64,000 nucleotides of DNA from Phoronis australis (taxonomy: Eukaryota > Phoronida > Phoronidae), in the NCBI GenBank assembly GCA_002633005.1, contig NMRA01000216.1, positions 406,441-470,440 on the forward strand, given 5' to 3'. A program made the translations under genes and the position numbers. The notes beneath the pieces were generated by a model that saw nothing but the letters and a program-made list of their open reading frames with translations, was not told the origin of the DNA and did no database searches. Position 1 is the stretch's first letter; each line of letters opens with the position of its first letter. Positions 35,745 through 49,165 of this stretch are shown one piece after another.

Positions 35745-36343
35745 CTAAATTTGGTAACACAAAGTCTAACTTCCACCACTCAAGGTGAAAGACCTCGTTG
35801 AAACTTATTTCTGACAACCAAACTACAGTTATTGCTTACATGAATGAAAACTTATCGCCTACTTGAATGAAAATGGAAATCTTAATATAAGACAGATTGG
35901 CCTTATTGATTCAAAGCCAACTTGAAAACAAAATTATATTAGACTTCAAGACGTGCAAATTTTTCGTGAACTTGCTTCAAGAATAAGAAATGGTTGCTTG
36001 CCTACAACAGCTGACACTAACTGGCACTTTCACTGTCAAGTTTGTCTGAAACCTTGTGAATAAATCTTAATTACATCAATAAAACCTTCATAAAATTTAA
36101 ATGCTTCTTGTTGCTAAGTATTTAATCTTTTCCTTGAAAGTGTAAAAACTGCTTTCCCATCTTCAAAATGTTGTCTACCATAATAACAAGTTACTCTTTG
36201 GCCAATCGAGGACACTTAACTAAAAACTTCATTTTGTGTATTTTTAACACTTCTGCATCCTAATTTGCATAATTTTTAATAATTGTGAAAGCAAAAAATA
36301 AATGACCTTTGTGACTGTTGGCGTGTTATTTGGGATCTTCTAT

Positions 36344-36555
36344 AGTATCACTGTTGTATACGGTAGTATCACTGTTGTGTAGTATCACTGTTCTATAGTA
36401 TCACTGTTGTGTAGTATAACTGTTGTGTAGTATCACTGTTGTGTAGTATCACTGTTGTGTAGTATCACTGTTGTGTAGTATCACTGTTGTGTAGTATCAC
36501 TGTTGAGTAGTATCACTGTTCTATAGTATCACTGTTGTGTAGTATCACCGTTGTG
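36344..36555 (+). repeat. 16-bp minisatellite, 13 copies
   Basis: Thirteen copies of TAGTATCACTGTTGTG in register every 16 bp, except for a 4-bp insertion after the first. Copies 3 and 11 share the variant ending TTCTA, copy 5 has ATAAC, copy 10 ends TTGAG, copy 13 has CACCG. The repeated variant suggests block duplication of several units. Confidence 0.9.
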
Positions 36556-39500
36556 TATTATTTTATTTTGCATTTTGTGACCAGTAACACCAGTGCAGGG
36601 ATGTTAGTACACTGGACACTACAAATACTTTCCAATTCTCAAAACAAAGCAACAGTCATTGTAATTCTTAGTCATATTGATGGAACTCTAATGGGAAACA
36701 CTGGTAGCTATGTCACATGATATGAAAGGAAAAGTAGTTCTTTCATATTTCACCATTGAACAACAGAGCCAAATCATCACACATATATGATAAAAATAAA
36801 TATTGAATTTTAAGAAACAGCAAATGAGCATTAATATTTATAGATAATTTTTTGAAAAAATATAAAAATTATCTGTTAATCTGATATGAAAATAACAAAA
36901 ACTTACAGGATAACGAATGCTATATTTGGCCATGATTTAGGTTGGATTTGTCTGCAGGCAAATAAAAATTCTATCCTATTATAGATTAGTTGTCAGACAC
37001 GTTACCTAACCTAACCTTTAATACAATAAAATTGATTAGCAAAGGATGTAGCGCAGACAGGTTAAAATAATATCCCCGGACACTATGGTGGAGGGAGGCA
37101 GAGCAGACAATCTGAAGTCATGTCTGCGCACTCTGATGATGGTAGCTGTGATACAAAACTTGAACAAGGAAGAGAATTTACAGCATTTTGATCCTCCATA
37201 AGTTTCATGCAAAAATGATTAATCAAAATTTCACTAGTCGGCCATATTGTATCCTGCATTGGCGTATGTTAGCAAAATGTTGAACAAAAATTCTCCGGGC
37301 AACGACCTCCAAGACTACAATTTGTAGCCATCTTAGAAGTTGTTGCACTTCCTAAATGGTTCTATAATACAATTTGATCATGCAGTAAGTGAAGATTAGA
37401 GACAAGAGCTTATCTAGGTACTCAAGCAATAACCCGATATACTCAACCTTCACTTAAAATTACCTTAAAGTTCTTGTTAAACTTAACTTTTGTTTAACGG
37501 CTACAGAAATCTTGATACAAGTAGCAACATGGCGTTATTTTTTATTAAATTTTAAGTTCACAGTGGAACGACTTTCTGTATAAACAACTGACTTGCAATA
37601 AGTATAGATCACAGCTTACTTCTTGAAAAAAAATTGTACTCCAAATTTGTATAACCCTTAATAATTCTAGATCGTTATCAACAAGTAATTAGTAGGCAGG
37701 AACATACATAAAAATATTAAAATCTTTATCTATATCTGTTTTACATTTATAATTGTAATCTTGTATATATTATTGAAATTCTTGCTGCATTTGTTGATGT
37801 ACGTTGTATATGTTTATTAAAATGTGTAATTAAATATGTGTATTTATCTATACACATTGATATCTATGAAATAACGCCATGCTTTCTGCATGACGCCTTC
37901 TGTATTTATCTCTAACATCTGTTCCGTCTGTTTTTCGGAATAAACAAAAAATAAAATCCAAATAAAATCCTAGTCTCCAGTGAAACCAAATAAACCCCAT
38001 ATAACCCGTTGTAGTTGAAGTCTATCTACTATTACCCCCACAGTATCCCAAGTGTCCCCATTAAATGATTTGTTCTAGTAATAATAAGATCCAATCACTG
38101 ACACAATGCAGATGAATGGGCAGATGAATAGACAGTGCTTCTGATTAAATAATGCACAGCAGTTCTCTTGGGACAACAATAACATGCATGGTTTGTGCAG
38201 GAAATTGGTACACATAGAACAAACAGTCTCCATTAGGCGTTACCATATTCCTCCAGGTTACAGCCCATGGTGCTTAAATTGGGAGACTCCAAAATCAAAC
38301 GATGGGAGTCAAGCCTGGATTTTATGAATTTTGCAATGTCAGATGTGAAAAGCTTACTCGGATGTTTAACTTGAACTACAACCAAGCTGTCATATTTCAG
38401 CCAGATTTGTGTAAGAATTTATCAACAAGTCCACGCATTCTGCCAAATATCTACAATACTGCAGAAACTAAATGTACAAACATACATATTTTCTGAAAGC
38501 ACAGATCCAGTAGACTTGGTTGGATATAAGCAAGTTGTATGCAGACATGGGCACCTTTAAGCAACAAAAAGTCAGGACTTAGAAATTGTGGGTATATAAC
38601 TTTACACAAGACATTTTAAGGTGAAAATTAAAAAAATTCAGTGGTATGAGTTTATAGCTGTAGGTGGGCATTAGCACAGACAAGTATGGTAATTTACATA
38701 CTAAACCATCAAGCACTCAGGTGTAAAACCTCTCAAAACACGGATTTCCACGAAACGGACAGAGATCGATAACACCCAATAGAACACCGTAAACATTTGG
38801 ATTCGGGCACGTGTTCACATACGTGCCCATCCCCAGCTTTTGAACATTTTCGGATTAAGCGCCCACTGCACAGTTAAGCACCCAGTTTCAACTTCTGATC
38901 GATTTCAGTAAAATTCCCACTGCTCAGGCTAAAGCCCACCTGTAATTTACTTTAATAAATTGATTTTAAAAATAGCAAGGGATCATTTCAAATGCAGCCA
39001 GATCAATTATGACTCAGTCACTACGGATATCGTATTTTGTTAACGTCTTCTGCAGTGTAGTGAATCAAGAATGACCAAATAGATGAAATTGACACTTACG
39101 AATAATATGGTGGACACAGAAATTCATTCCACACTACACAAAATTTATTTTTCAAAAAAACAGGGGGCCAGCTTGTTTTACTCGGGTGAGAATTTTACAA
39201 GGATCCCATGCTCAAGAGTGTGTCAAACGTATGGACATGCCCGTCTGGACACAGCTTTAGAATAAAGTTAGCCAAATGCTGCTCAACAGGCAGTTATATT
39301 TTATGTTCAATGGAAACAGAATGGAATTGTGGAATAAAAGTTGCTCAGTTTGAGATGCAATATGCTTTGACTGGTCTTAACTAAAAATATTAGACCTCAG
39401 ACCATGGTCTCAAAACAACTTTTGCAAGAGACATAGTTATATGCTCTTCCAAAGCAATCTCATCATTTTCTAATTTTTTGTTTGAACAGAATTTGTTTGC

Positions 39501-39905
39501 AGGATAAAATGCCTGGACTGTTCCACTACGGCCGGCCATATTGTTTCAGCAGTTGAAACTAAATTGCTGAGGCAAGCCAACTTCTTGTCTCAGAAATAGA
39601 ACCTAACAGTCAGTTCCTGTCCAGCCTAGAACTCCTTTTTAACCTGAGGACGGAACAAGATTAAACCGATTTTAGAAGAGTGAATGGCCTTAAAACTTAT
39701 TTCTTTGCCAGAGACCACCACATGACCCACCACATTATACATCAGCTCCATCAACGAGACATTTGGAGAGATTGTTAGCCAGCAAGACTTACATGTGGTC
39801 TCAGAAACAATGCAGCACATGCCTTATTGTTGCAGAGCACATGCACAACATCCAGCTTCTAACATAGCCACGACATGAAGAGACGCATTATTCCTAGACC
39901 CATTA

Positions 39906-39919
39906 TTGCTAGAGGGCGA
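39906..39919 (+). promoter_or_regulatory. CTCF-like word
   Basis: TTGCTAGAGGGCGA, matching the AGRKGGCR core but not the 5' CC. Weak on its own. Confidence 0.15.
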
Positions 39920-40857
39920 TAGCTATAATGCGGCGAGGTGAAAGACAACTCGTTAAACACTGGATGCGGAAGTCTGCTTCCTTTAGCACAGCTGCAGAAA
40001 TGCCAAGAATGTTCAGGTGAGAAATTGCAACACTCCAGGAGACTGTGATATGGTCTACCAATCAGCTATACACAGACTATTTTCATACAGCAAGTACTAT
40101 AATGCCATAACAAACAGTCCCACTGTTACAGAACAAGAAAATAGACAGACTTTAGACATTTGTTTTTATTTGTATTAAAATACAAAACAAATGCAAAAAT
40201 CTTCCCAAAACATGTGACAGTAGTTTCTTTAAAAGGGCATCTGTCTCAAAATTGACAAGGACAGAAATGGATTAATTTGTGTTCTGGTAGGTCCTAAAAA
40301 TAACAAACAATGCACCGCACAGAAAAAATACAGACTACTACATTAAAATTGCACTGCACCAAAAAATCTGTGAAAATGTTGTATATTTTTCAATTACAAG
40401 TGCTCTGAGAATTTGCATCTTCTCAAAAGAAACTACTGATGTAAAAAACAGTTCATAAGCTTCATAAACAATGTATTAACAGAAAATACACAACACCGGT
40501 ATGTTCCGTTTAGCAGTTAGATCTGGAAATAAGTTGACCGGCTAGATATGTCAGCAACTATGCAGAAGAGCAAGAAACGGTTCTTAGGCAGGTAGGAATG
40601 AAATATCTACACCTGTTATGATAGGTGGTCACCTCAACATTTTTACACGCCTGATTTGAGGTGAATGCAGAACAGGCAAACACATGGTGGTGATTCCCAG
40701 GCAAAGGAACCTGTAACAGGACATCGCCTCAACTAAACAGTGAATGGTAGACAAATCTGTTTACTTGTAATCTTGTAGGTTACATGCAAGGTACACTTTT
40801 GTAACAAAATGTGTACACATAGTTACCGCAAAATGTCACTAATTTAGATAAAAAGAA

Positions 40858-41036
40858 TTGGCAAAATTGAAATTTCTCAATTTTAAAAAGCTGGTGAGGT
40901 TGCTGTGGTGTAGATCTTTACAAAAGATAAAACGTTTATTTGCTATTACTTATCCTTAACGAAAAATTTAAAAGTAGAATTTCACTTTTCGACAGTATCA
41001 TCTCCTAAATTGGCGAGATATTTCCTTAAGCTAAAT
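40858..41036 (+). mobile_element. MITE of the TAAAATCTCACC family, right part
   Basis: Carries the family body GGTGTAGATCTTTACAAAAGATAAAACGTTTATTTG, TTACTTATCCTTAACGAAAAATTTAAAAGT and the right terminus TCCTAAATTGGCGAGATATTT. Left end degraded. Confidence 0.65.
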
Positions 41037-41209
41037 CCATTATTTTTTTGGATTCCCTAGTGTTGAAAGGCATGCTGCCAATCACGGGATGCCTAGTTCA
41101 ATTTTAATGGTGTAATGACGCCTAGTTAAATTTTAATGGCGCAATGACTGTGGTTAAACCCAGAAGGAAACTGTTTACACTACGAAATCATGTGCACAAG
41201 TTTTACACA

Positions 41210-41420
41210 GTAAAATCTCAGAAATTTAGGACTCAATATGGCCGACAAGTGAAATTTTATATTTCATGTTTTCACAAAAGATTAGTGACACAAAATAAAT
41301 GCTAAGATCTATACCCTAGCCACCACCTGACGATTTTGAGAAATAGTGGACATCTACAGCTTCTGGAAAATGAAAAGACCAATTTTTGCAATTATTTTTG
41401 TCTGAAATTGGAGACTTTAC
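41210..41420 (-). mobile_element. MITE of the TAAAATCTCACC family, inverted complete copy
   Basis: Begins GTAAAATCTCAGAAATTTAGGA and ends TCTGAAATTGGAGACTTTAC, the two terminal repeats, with the family body in reverse orientation between. No coding content. Confidence 0.75.
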
Positions 41421-42140
41421 ATAAACAAGATCTCAGTAATAACATTGACTTAAAAGTCAAGTTGTTTGCAAAACTGAACACACTTTGGTAAGTAAGAATT
41501 TTGAAATTGATATGCAATCCTGGAGTTCTTCTTCAAAGATCTGATTGGCCACCATTGAAGCCTAAGTGAGAACACTTTGCTTGTATGCTTATGCATAAGA
41601 CACATCACATTTACCAAAAACACAAAGAATGGCGATTAAGCTTGATCTTGTAAAACATGTGTCGCAACTGAGACAGAACATCGTTCATACAACGGCACTC
41701 GATATTAATTATTGCCGGGTAAAAGTCATGAATAAACAGTAACTTATCATAAAAAGTCTTAGTACGTAAACATGGCATAAAAATTCTATTAGACAAATAA
41801 GACATTTTCGATAAGCCAATCAAACGTATAAACATTTATGGGAAGCACAATCTGTTTTAATTAAGTCTTTGTTTCCTATTAATCGCAGATGACAGACTCA
41901 TTGAACAGTCTAGTACGATCTTGGCTGATTCAATCAATCTACCTAACAACAAAGTAGTTGATTGCTCTAGGCACTTAAAGCAGTTTCCACTCCCTGGATT
42001 TTCATAACAGTCAAACGCACAAGAGCATAACCTGACAATTTTATACAGAACCTATTTATTATACAGGAAGGTGGCGCAGTTAATTAGACTTAGGGTAGTT
42101 GAACTTGCTCATCATTCTATTCGGCAACAATTTTTAATAT

Positions 42141-42394
42141 GGTAAAATTTCACCAATTTCGAACGAAAATAATTGCCAAAAATTTTATTGTTCATCTTTC
42201 AAAGGCTTTCGCTCATGGCTGAGGATGGTCACAATTTCTCAGAAACATTGTCTGGCAGTAGCTGTAGTATCGATCAACTTTCAAAATGATAGAGAAAATA
42301 TTTGGTACAACCGGTACGTATCTTTTACGAAAAAGGGACCAAAATAAAACTTCACTCGTCAGTCATATTGTGTCCTAAATTGGCGAGATTTTGC
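42141..42394 (+). mobile_element. MITE of the TAAAATCTCACC family, complete copy
   Basis: Left terminus GGTAAAATTTCACCAATTTCG and right terminus TCCTAAATTGGCGAGATTTT are inverted copies. The body contains AATAATTGCCAAAAATTTTATTG and GGCAGTAGCTGTAGTATCGA. Overlapping open frames are accidental. Confidence 0.75.
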
Positions 42395-43523
42395 TGCAAT
42401 CCAATCATTTATTCTTTTGTACGAATTATTGTTTCGACAGGAAAAATTGCTTGTTTCACAATTTCTCTATATTACTCAAAATTTGAGTTTTCACAAGAAA
42501 GTCAAAGTTTAAAACATGTCTACACATTATTAGAACAATTCTCAATAGTCATGTCTTGCAACTCTAGGTTATTATATTGACCCCAAAACCCACTCCATAT
42601 GTATTGCATAACACCTGTGTTTTGAGTAATGGCTGTATGCTTTGAATCTTTTGATTAATCTCACCAGGTGAGCCCAAAAGCCTGTTCAAGTTTCAGAACA
42701 TGCAGTCATGAAAAATTCATTTCTCAGTATCAAAATATGCCTTGAAGGCATGGTAGACTTCATAGCCAGATTGAACTTAGTTCTGCACACCCATTTTAAA
42801 TGTTTACTTTCTCTGGACAGGTTTTCATTTAAAAACGATCCCGTAGGTCTAATAGAAATTGATAAAATTAGAAAAAAAATCAGAACAAAGAGGATTTTGA
42901 AACTTTAAAGCACCGTGCTTTAAATTAATTTGAAGATACTTAAGTAAAAACAAGTTATCACAACAGGTAACACTTAGAACTCATTTTTTGTATAATTATC
43001 TAATTTTTAATAATGGTAAATAGCCTCCCGCCAAGTTATGCGTATATAAAAGGTATAATTCAAAAGGATACTAAACCCTACTTTGATGATTTCAACCAAT
43101 CCTCGTTGTGTCACCTGCTGATGCATTATTGGCATCAATCGTGAAAGATAAAAGCAGGTCTGGAATTACTTAAAAATTCATGCTCCCTTTGTCATAGATT
43201 GAATATTATAGTTCTTCCTGGGTGGTCTTTACTCACAGTTATGGTGTAATTGGCTTTTTCTAAAAGCATAGGTTATGCTTGCCGTTTAGAAGACTTTGAA
43301 AGGAGTTTTCATTTCTCCAAACTTTTGAGGGTTGTCAAGGGTTACAGAGCATTATTTTGTTTCAGAGAATTGAATGGGATTAAGTCATTTTTAATATCTG
43401 TTAACAGGCCAAAACTGGATTTGGTATCCTTTTAATGCTCCAGTATAATTTTTTAAATTCACAATTTACTACAAACGTCAACACTTTAATGAATCAGAAT
43501 TATTTTACTTGGAATTAACTTAC

Positions 43524-43639
43524 CTTTTTCCACCTAATTTCATAGACATACATGACTTCCAGCGGCGTGGATGAGCTTTTGTTGATTTCAAGTTCCGCAG
43601 CGAGTCGCGAAAAGACCGGACACTTTGCGACGATATCAT
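43524..43639 (-). CDS. rap1gap: RAP1GAP-like alternative first coding exon B
   Basis: ATG at 43639 with an in-frame TAA 18 nt upstream; 38 codons plus 2 nt end at a perfect donor GGAAAAAG|GTAAGTT, phase 2, compatible with the hub exon at 27046. The peptide is basic: MISSQSVRSFRDSLRNLK, then STKAHPRRWKSC, ending M-S-M-K-L-G-G-K-R. The exon and its 5' flank carry many CpGs in an otherwise AT-rich, CpG-poor region, as expected for a promoter-proximal exon. It differs completely from exon A, so isoforms would differ in their N-termini. Family similarity is not visible; the assignment is by strand, phase and context. Confidence 0.72.
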
Positions 43640-43749
43640 ATTGTCGGAGACGGTTTATCAAAAACACGTAAACAAATGAGCAGACATCAGAATTGAAGTT
43701 AGCAGACAGCTATTATTCGTCAAGGAGTGGAGACTCTAGATGCCTTGAA

Positions 43750-43777
43750 GTCAAGTTCAGTTCAGTTCAGTTCAGTT
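43750..43777 (+). repeat. (AGTTC)n microsatellite 5' of first exon B
   Basis: AAGTTCAGTTCAGTTCAGTTCAGTTG, five units, about 110-140 bp upstream of the exon B start codon on the minus strand. Confidence 0.9.
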
Positions 43778-44263
43778 GCTACGCAAACAAATACATCTTT
43801 CATGTTATTGCAACTGTATATATAGAGAACACATAAGTTTGACTGATATTTCATATCTCAAAATCATTAGCTTTACAGCCGAGGGTCTACGACTATTGAT
43901 CCGATGGCGTGATGGAGATTTTCTTGCCAATTTGAATACACCCTAATTATCTCAGAAGCAGACGTGACGCTTCGTATCAAGTCAAATGATCATTAGAGCA
44001 AATGTCCATTTGACACTCAATATCCAACAATCAGTTTCTTACATCACCCAATCGCTAATCAAACGGCGTGGCGGACCAACAGAAGCTGAACAAAAAAATA
44101 GTCACGATCAATCTTTGCCAGTTCTCCGCGTAAAAATAACAGGCAACACGACTCAAGTCGTCTCGAGTTTAATTTCACAACTTTCTAATTCATGAGAAAG
44201 CCACTGTGAATCTGAATGCAGAGATGACGATTTCCACCAGGTTTATATACATCAGTTCTGTTC

Positions 44264-44302
44264 ATCATTATCATCAACATCATTATCATCATCATCACCA
44301 TC
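44264..44302 (+). repeat. ATC-type microsatellite
   Basis: Imperfect run of ATC triplets (CATCATTATCATCAACATCA then TTATCATCATCATCACCATC). Confidence 0.85.
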
Positions 44303-45072
44303 AGCACTGTAATATCAACAGTATGGCTTCCTGGCAATATCATTCACCATGATTCGGACACCTTTTTACCAGAACACTCCAGTAAACTGTATACCTGTCT
44401 GACCAGAGCAGCCAGTGCATAGAATTTTACGTCTTCCTTCCAGCTGTCACAATGATATTGATTGGTCGACTTTGACTGCAGCCAGCAGCCTACTCAGTGG
44501 TGCTGGTTTCGCATACAAACTAATGAAATCCCAGCTCTCATATATTTCCCATACCTCAATACCTACGACCATCAAAATGTGCTTAGTAACAAAGAGCGTG
44601 GTTCATTTATGTAAGAAACCTGCTCTACATTTGAACTACACAGGAAAAAGGTTCACAGCTGCTGCTGTTCAAACACAATTGTGGCAGATTTAAATTTAAT
44701 GAGCTTGTAAACCTCCAAAGGAATCAATAGCTTAGAAATATGAATTCAGCAAAGACCTTCACAACACCATTACTGTAGTTTAACACAACATAGGCAAGCC
44801 ATCTAAATTTGAACTTTGAGTGTGACCAAGTCATTTGGATGCATGCCTTGGCAAAGAATTTACATAGCGCAATAAACATATCAGAAAGCTATTAAGAAAT
44901 GGCAACCTAGGTATTAAGGACTGTTACCCTCTGCAAATGTTTCACAGTGAAATTCTTTAATAGATAAAGAATAGCATAACAGGTATTGGTCTACACTCAA
45001 TTCCTTTTCAGTGAAATCTGTGCCTGACATCTAACATCAGGTGATAATGGTAGTAAAAAGAAGGATCCTTAC

Positions 45073-45097
45073 CCATTTTCGCTGGCATCAGGTAACG
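45073..45097 (-). CDS. Weak candidate microexon (25 nt)
   Basis: Acceptor CTGGATCTTTTTCACTCAG and donor AATGG|GTAAGG flank 25 nt that read L-P-D-A-S-E-N in the one frame ending in phase 2. It would need an unseen upstream exon ending in phase 1. Splice signals are good, but a 25-nt match carries little information. Confidence 0.2.
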
Positions 45098-45824
45098 CTG
45101 AGTGAAAAAGATCCAGATTTTCTTTTAGAAGATATGGAAAACTATAAAATTTTGTCTGACAACATCAATTAAAAAAGAACAATCAGAACCAATTGCAATA
45201 TTTTCTTTGACCGTAAAGAAGAGTCTCTCCAACTGACACCAAACACAGAAATATGCCAGAAAAAGATGAAATTCCCACATTTTATCTGCGATTTGGAATA
45301 ATCTCACCTCTCAGGACAAGAGGCAGACAGGGCGATTTAATTTTCTCACACATTTTCATAAAAGAAAGACAGCGCCAAATTATTGCTTTAAATTCTGTAC
45401 AGTAAAAGCACTGAAATACTAAGTGTTTCTTAATAACCAAATACGAAAATAAGACGATCACGACCTTAAATTTTTAAAAAACATAGCCACTTTTTCCAAG
45501 CAAGAACTTTTAACGAAACTCAAAAAAAAACATTTTAATTGGTTCAACTAATGCCATACCAGTCCTGTTTACCCTTTCGTTGTTCTTTGAATAATTGAAT
45601 TTGGGCATGAAAAAACTAGAATTGACAAAAGAAAGCACCACATTACAAAAAAAAATTTAACTTTGCATATGTCTGAAGAAACATGCCAACTACTGAGTAT
45701 GGCAAACCCGAGTAAATTCAGGTATGAAATGTTATTGGATGCACTGGACAGAAGTCTGTGTTTGTCTTTGTCTATCTGATTAAGAATTGTGCAACAGAAT
45801 GTAACATGAAGAAATGTTATTATA

Positions 45825-46171
45825 CAAGGTGGGCCAAAAATGTTGCCCGTTCTGACTGTACATATTCTTCACATTTGAATACTTTTTAAAAAAATACACC
45901 ACAAAAGCATGAAGCTTTTCAGTGATACTCTTCTCTTAGTTTGTCACTACATGTGAATACCACTGTAATCAATGACACCAGTGTGGCTCAATGACTACCG
46001 TGCGGGCATGTATGACGGAGTAAATTCATCGATACTGAGGGGGGCAGATCAACAAAGGAGGCTGCACCTGGACCCAGAATCTCATCTTCTGCAAATTAAC
46101 GACAGAAGTGTTCATCATGACTGAAAAAGATTAAGAATACGACATCACAGCAACAATTTTGGCCCACCCTG
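45825..46171 (+). mobile_element. Mariner-type MITE with TA target duplication
   Basis: Inverted ends CAAGGTGGGCCAAAAATGTTGC and (read from the right) CAGGGTGGGCCAAAATTGTTGC, each bordered by TA (45823-45824 and 46172-46173). The CAGGGTGGNCCAAAA type of end and the TA duplication are characteristic of the Tc1/mariner superfamily. At 347 bp with no transposase frame it is non-autonomous. Confidence 0.85.
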
Positions 46172-46529
46172 TAGCTTGCTTTTAAACATATTCCTCAGCA
46201 CCGATTTGCAACATGATTCCGAGAAAAATCATTAGAGCAGGTCACTGAGAAGACTCTCTTGTTCCGATTTAATAAAACTACAAGGTAAATCACTTAGCAA
46301 ATATTCATAATTAGAAACACAATATAAGTTATTGAACCATAATTCACCAGTCGCCACTTGTGCAAACAGCAAAATGTCAACGAGACGAGAAGTTCGTGTC
46401 CTGAAGTGCCTAGATCTAGATAATTCACCAACACACACATTGACGCTCAGTGATCAGAATTGTACTTGAGAGATTCATTAGATGACACGTGTCAATAATA
46501 TGAGCTATCCTGGCAAGATGCAATAGCCA

Positions 46530-46860
46530 TTTTTCGATATATTGCCAATTTAATGGAATATCTCTTGCCACTAGATGGCGATAGAGTAGTTTGTGGACGG
46601 CATTCTGCGCTCTTGCATGGAAGTTTAATCAAGTGAGATTTGCCAACATTTTGTATGAATTTCACACGACCATCATGCTGTCAAACTGCTAATGTTAATG
46701 GTTCCCAGGAAAATATTCAATGTCTCAAAATCGCTCTGACTTAGAAGAAACTACATTTCATCTCTGTCTACATCGTCTGCCTTGTACACTGAAATCAGTT
46801 CCAAAGAGTTCTATGTTGAGTGTTTCTCATCTAAGGCATTGCTAAACAGAACAGAACTAG
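46530..46860 (+). repeat. Dispersed repeat with CTCF-like motif, copy 1
   Basis: Shares with 51150-51480 the order: CTTGCCACTAGATGGCGATAGAGTA, then TTTGTGG...GTTTTG/GCATTCTGC, then CACCATCAT(G/A)C(T/C)(G/A)TCAAA, then a CATTT...CTGTC...GTGTACACTGAAATCAG-like part, then AAGAGTTCTATGTTGAG. The motif CCACTAGATGGCGA (46568-46581) has one mismatch to the CTCF consensus. Confidence 0.5.
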
Positions 46861-49165
46861 AAATGTAATGTGCACAATTTCCTAAAGAGGTCACCACAGT
46901 CGCACAAAACACATAGCTTGTTTTCTCAGCAGATAGAATCGGTGATTAGCAGAACTGAACGTTTGCACAGACTGGGAAATGAAATACAACAGAAAAAATT
47001 AAATTGCTAAGATTGCATTAAGTTAGCGAGCAGACACACTTGTCAATCATCTGAACTAAAAGATGATGGAGCCTGGAAAATACAAGCAAAGGCTATGCAA
47101 ACACTGGACAGCATTAACAGCAGTTAACCTTGCATGGTTACGTGTCAGTGAGAGCAACATTTTGAGGTGCTCACAAATGGGTAGAGGCATCCCTGCATCC
47201 TGTCACCATTTTAGAAATATGCTACAAATCAACAGCACTCATCTGGCTTCCCCGGACTAGACCTCCAGCCACACTAGGAAATTTCAACAACGCAATCTGT
47301 CTATCACAACGGAGGACCACCATTTACATATTGATCAGAGACCAGTTTGAATGTTTTCATGAAGCCGTGAACTCAGTTAGGGTCATAGGAAGTGATAGCC
47401 AAGAATCTGAACCACCACATCACTTGGAGACCTCACGCTACTGGTGACTTGCGTACCCGCGCTACACGATGAGTATTCCGATTTCACTGATCGGGATGCA
47501 GAAATGTAATCAGTTTGACAATGACAACAAGGGGAGAAAGTTGGCAGACCAAAGTTTATAGTCCAGCTCTCTCATTGCCCGCCTTCAGATAATCTTGCAA
47601 TTATGTTGTAAACAGCATGCCTGATGCTAACTGATACATAAAAATACAATTTCCAAGTGATGTTGAACAAATGTCCAGACGAAGATGTGTTTTGTAAGAA
47701 ATACTATCACCAAAAAACAACGGAGAAAAACAGTTGACATTCAGAGAAATTGGACTTAACTTCCACCTGCTGATTCCTTTGTGAGACTGTAAGCTCTGAT
47801 TCCCTTACTACCACAGCATTGTGTACCAACACAATAGGCTTGTTTGTTAAGTTTAATCAAAGGCAATACTAGATCAGATGTGATGTTGGAAAATTCTTGG
47901 TTTTAACCAGTCCAGGGGAATATGACACACACAAATTTCCATGAAATCCATCAAGTCGTGTTTAAGCCAGTAAATGGTACAATGAAGAGGAAGAAGGACA
48001 TCTATTGAGCAAAATATGAATTGCTCCACATTACTGCTAAATTATAACCAAAGGATAAGAAATTAAGGGAATGTAAAAGAGAGCCTATGCAGTACCTCAA
48101 AAGAGGTCAAAATCTATGTATCAGGAAAAAGTTGTCAACAGATTTCTCCAAATGAATTTATATTGCAATCTCAGGTACAGAAAGTTGTCACTTCTAATTA
48201 CAAAATCAAAAGTTCTGATTTGGTTCTAAGATAAACTATTTTCCAACAATACAGAAGCCATATGTAGTCAACTACCAAAACCAGGACCCAAAAGCGCACA
48301 TGCAGATAAAGAATGCAGCCATACAATACACAATAGTGAGCAATCCTCTGCACCGGTCTTTATCAAATTACTTAATTGTTGTACAAATTTTCAGGAGTCA
48401 AACACGCAAACATAATTTGGGAAGTTTCCCAGCTTACCCAAATCATTACTAATATGACAAACTACCAGAGCCACTGTTCTAACCTAGTCATTCGTCATTC
48501 TGCATACCCACCATTGTTCACATTGGTGCCGTTTTCATGTGGAAATTGGTGAAAATAATCTCATGTTTGTAAATCAAGCAAATATTTACTAGGGAAAATT
48601 TTCGCATCAGGACACGAATTAGCCTGGATTCTGAGCTCCGCCAATTTTTCCTAGGTCATTACAAGAGGGGGGGTAATTCATGATCTACCTCAGGTTTGCT
48701 GACTGTTTAAAAATTCTGACCAGTATTTGTATCGTAAAACCACTGATGCGTGCACCATGCGTTGTACTGCAGTGTAGTGTCGGTGTTGGCCAATAGGGGC
48801 AACATAACTTTTCGGTATTCATGAATCTTGTGAGGTCAAGACCGTTTGTGGAAATAATCCTGTGTATTTATCCGAAAATATTTCTAGGATTTCAAACTAT
48901 ATGACACCGTCAATACTTGGGTCAACTATTTTCCTAATGTTATTTTTTACCCAGTATTCGTTCTTCAATCTCTCATTGGCCATTTTCAAAAGCTGGCCAC
49001 TTTTCATTTTAGACGTCTATTGAACCCATGCTATCAATTTCCACATCCCTATCAAATATGACATCTGACCCTTCTGTTCAGTTTACTGGGATTTGGTGAG
49101 GTAAAACGAAAACGGAATCTAACTTTGTCCTTCAGCTTGGTCAGATCCCCCTCTGTTGGACTAGG

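Larger units (their letters stand above)
29403..43523 (-). other. Upstream intron/intergenic stretch between first exons
   Basis: Intronic if first exons at 43.5 kb and beyond are used. It contains a tRNA-derived SINE head (31371-31430), a partial family-1 MITE (34384-34517), a hairpin (34665-34715), a candidate exon (35668-35744), a 16-bp minisatellite (36344-36555), a 33-bp direct duplication near 41089-41150, and MITEs at 40858-41036, 41210-41420 and 42141-42394. Otherwise AT-rich with no gene seen. Confidence 0.55.

Noticed and set aside
39083-39215. Plus-strand ATG frame ending at a GTGAGA donor
   Set aside because: Low-complexity peptide, no acceptor or partner exon; likely chance.
46232-46438. 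68-codon minus frame with protein-like composition
   Set aside because: No splice sites, no homologue recognised, next to MITEs; kept only as a note.
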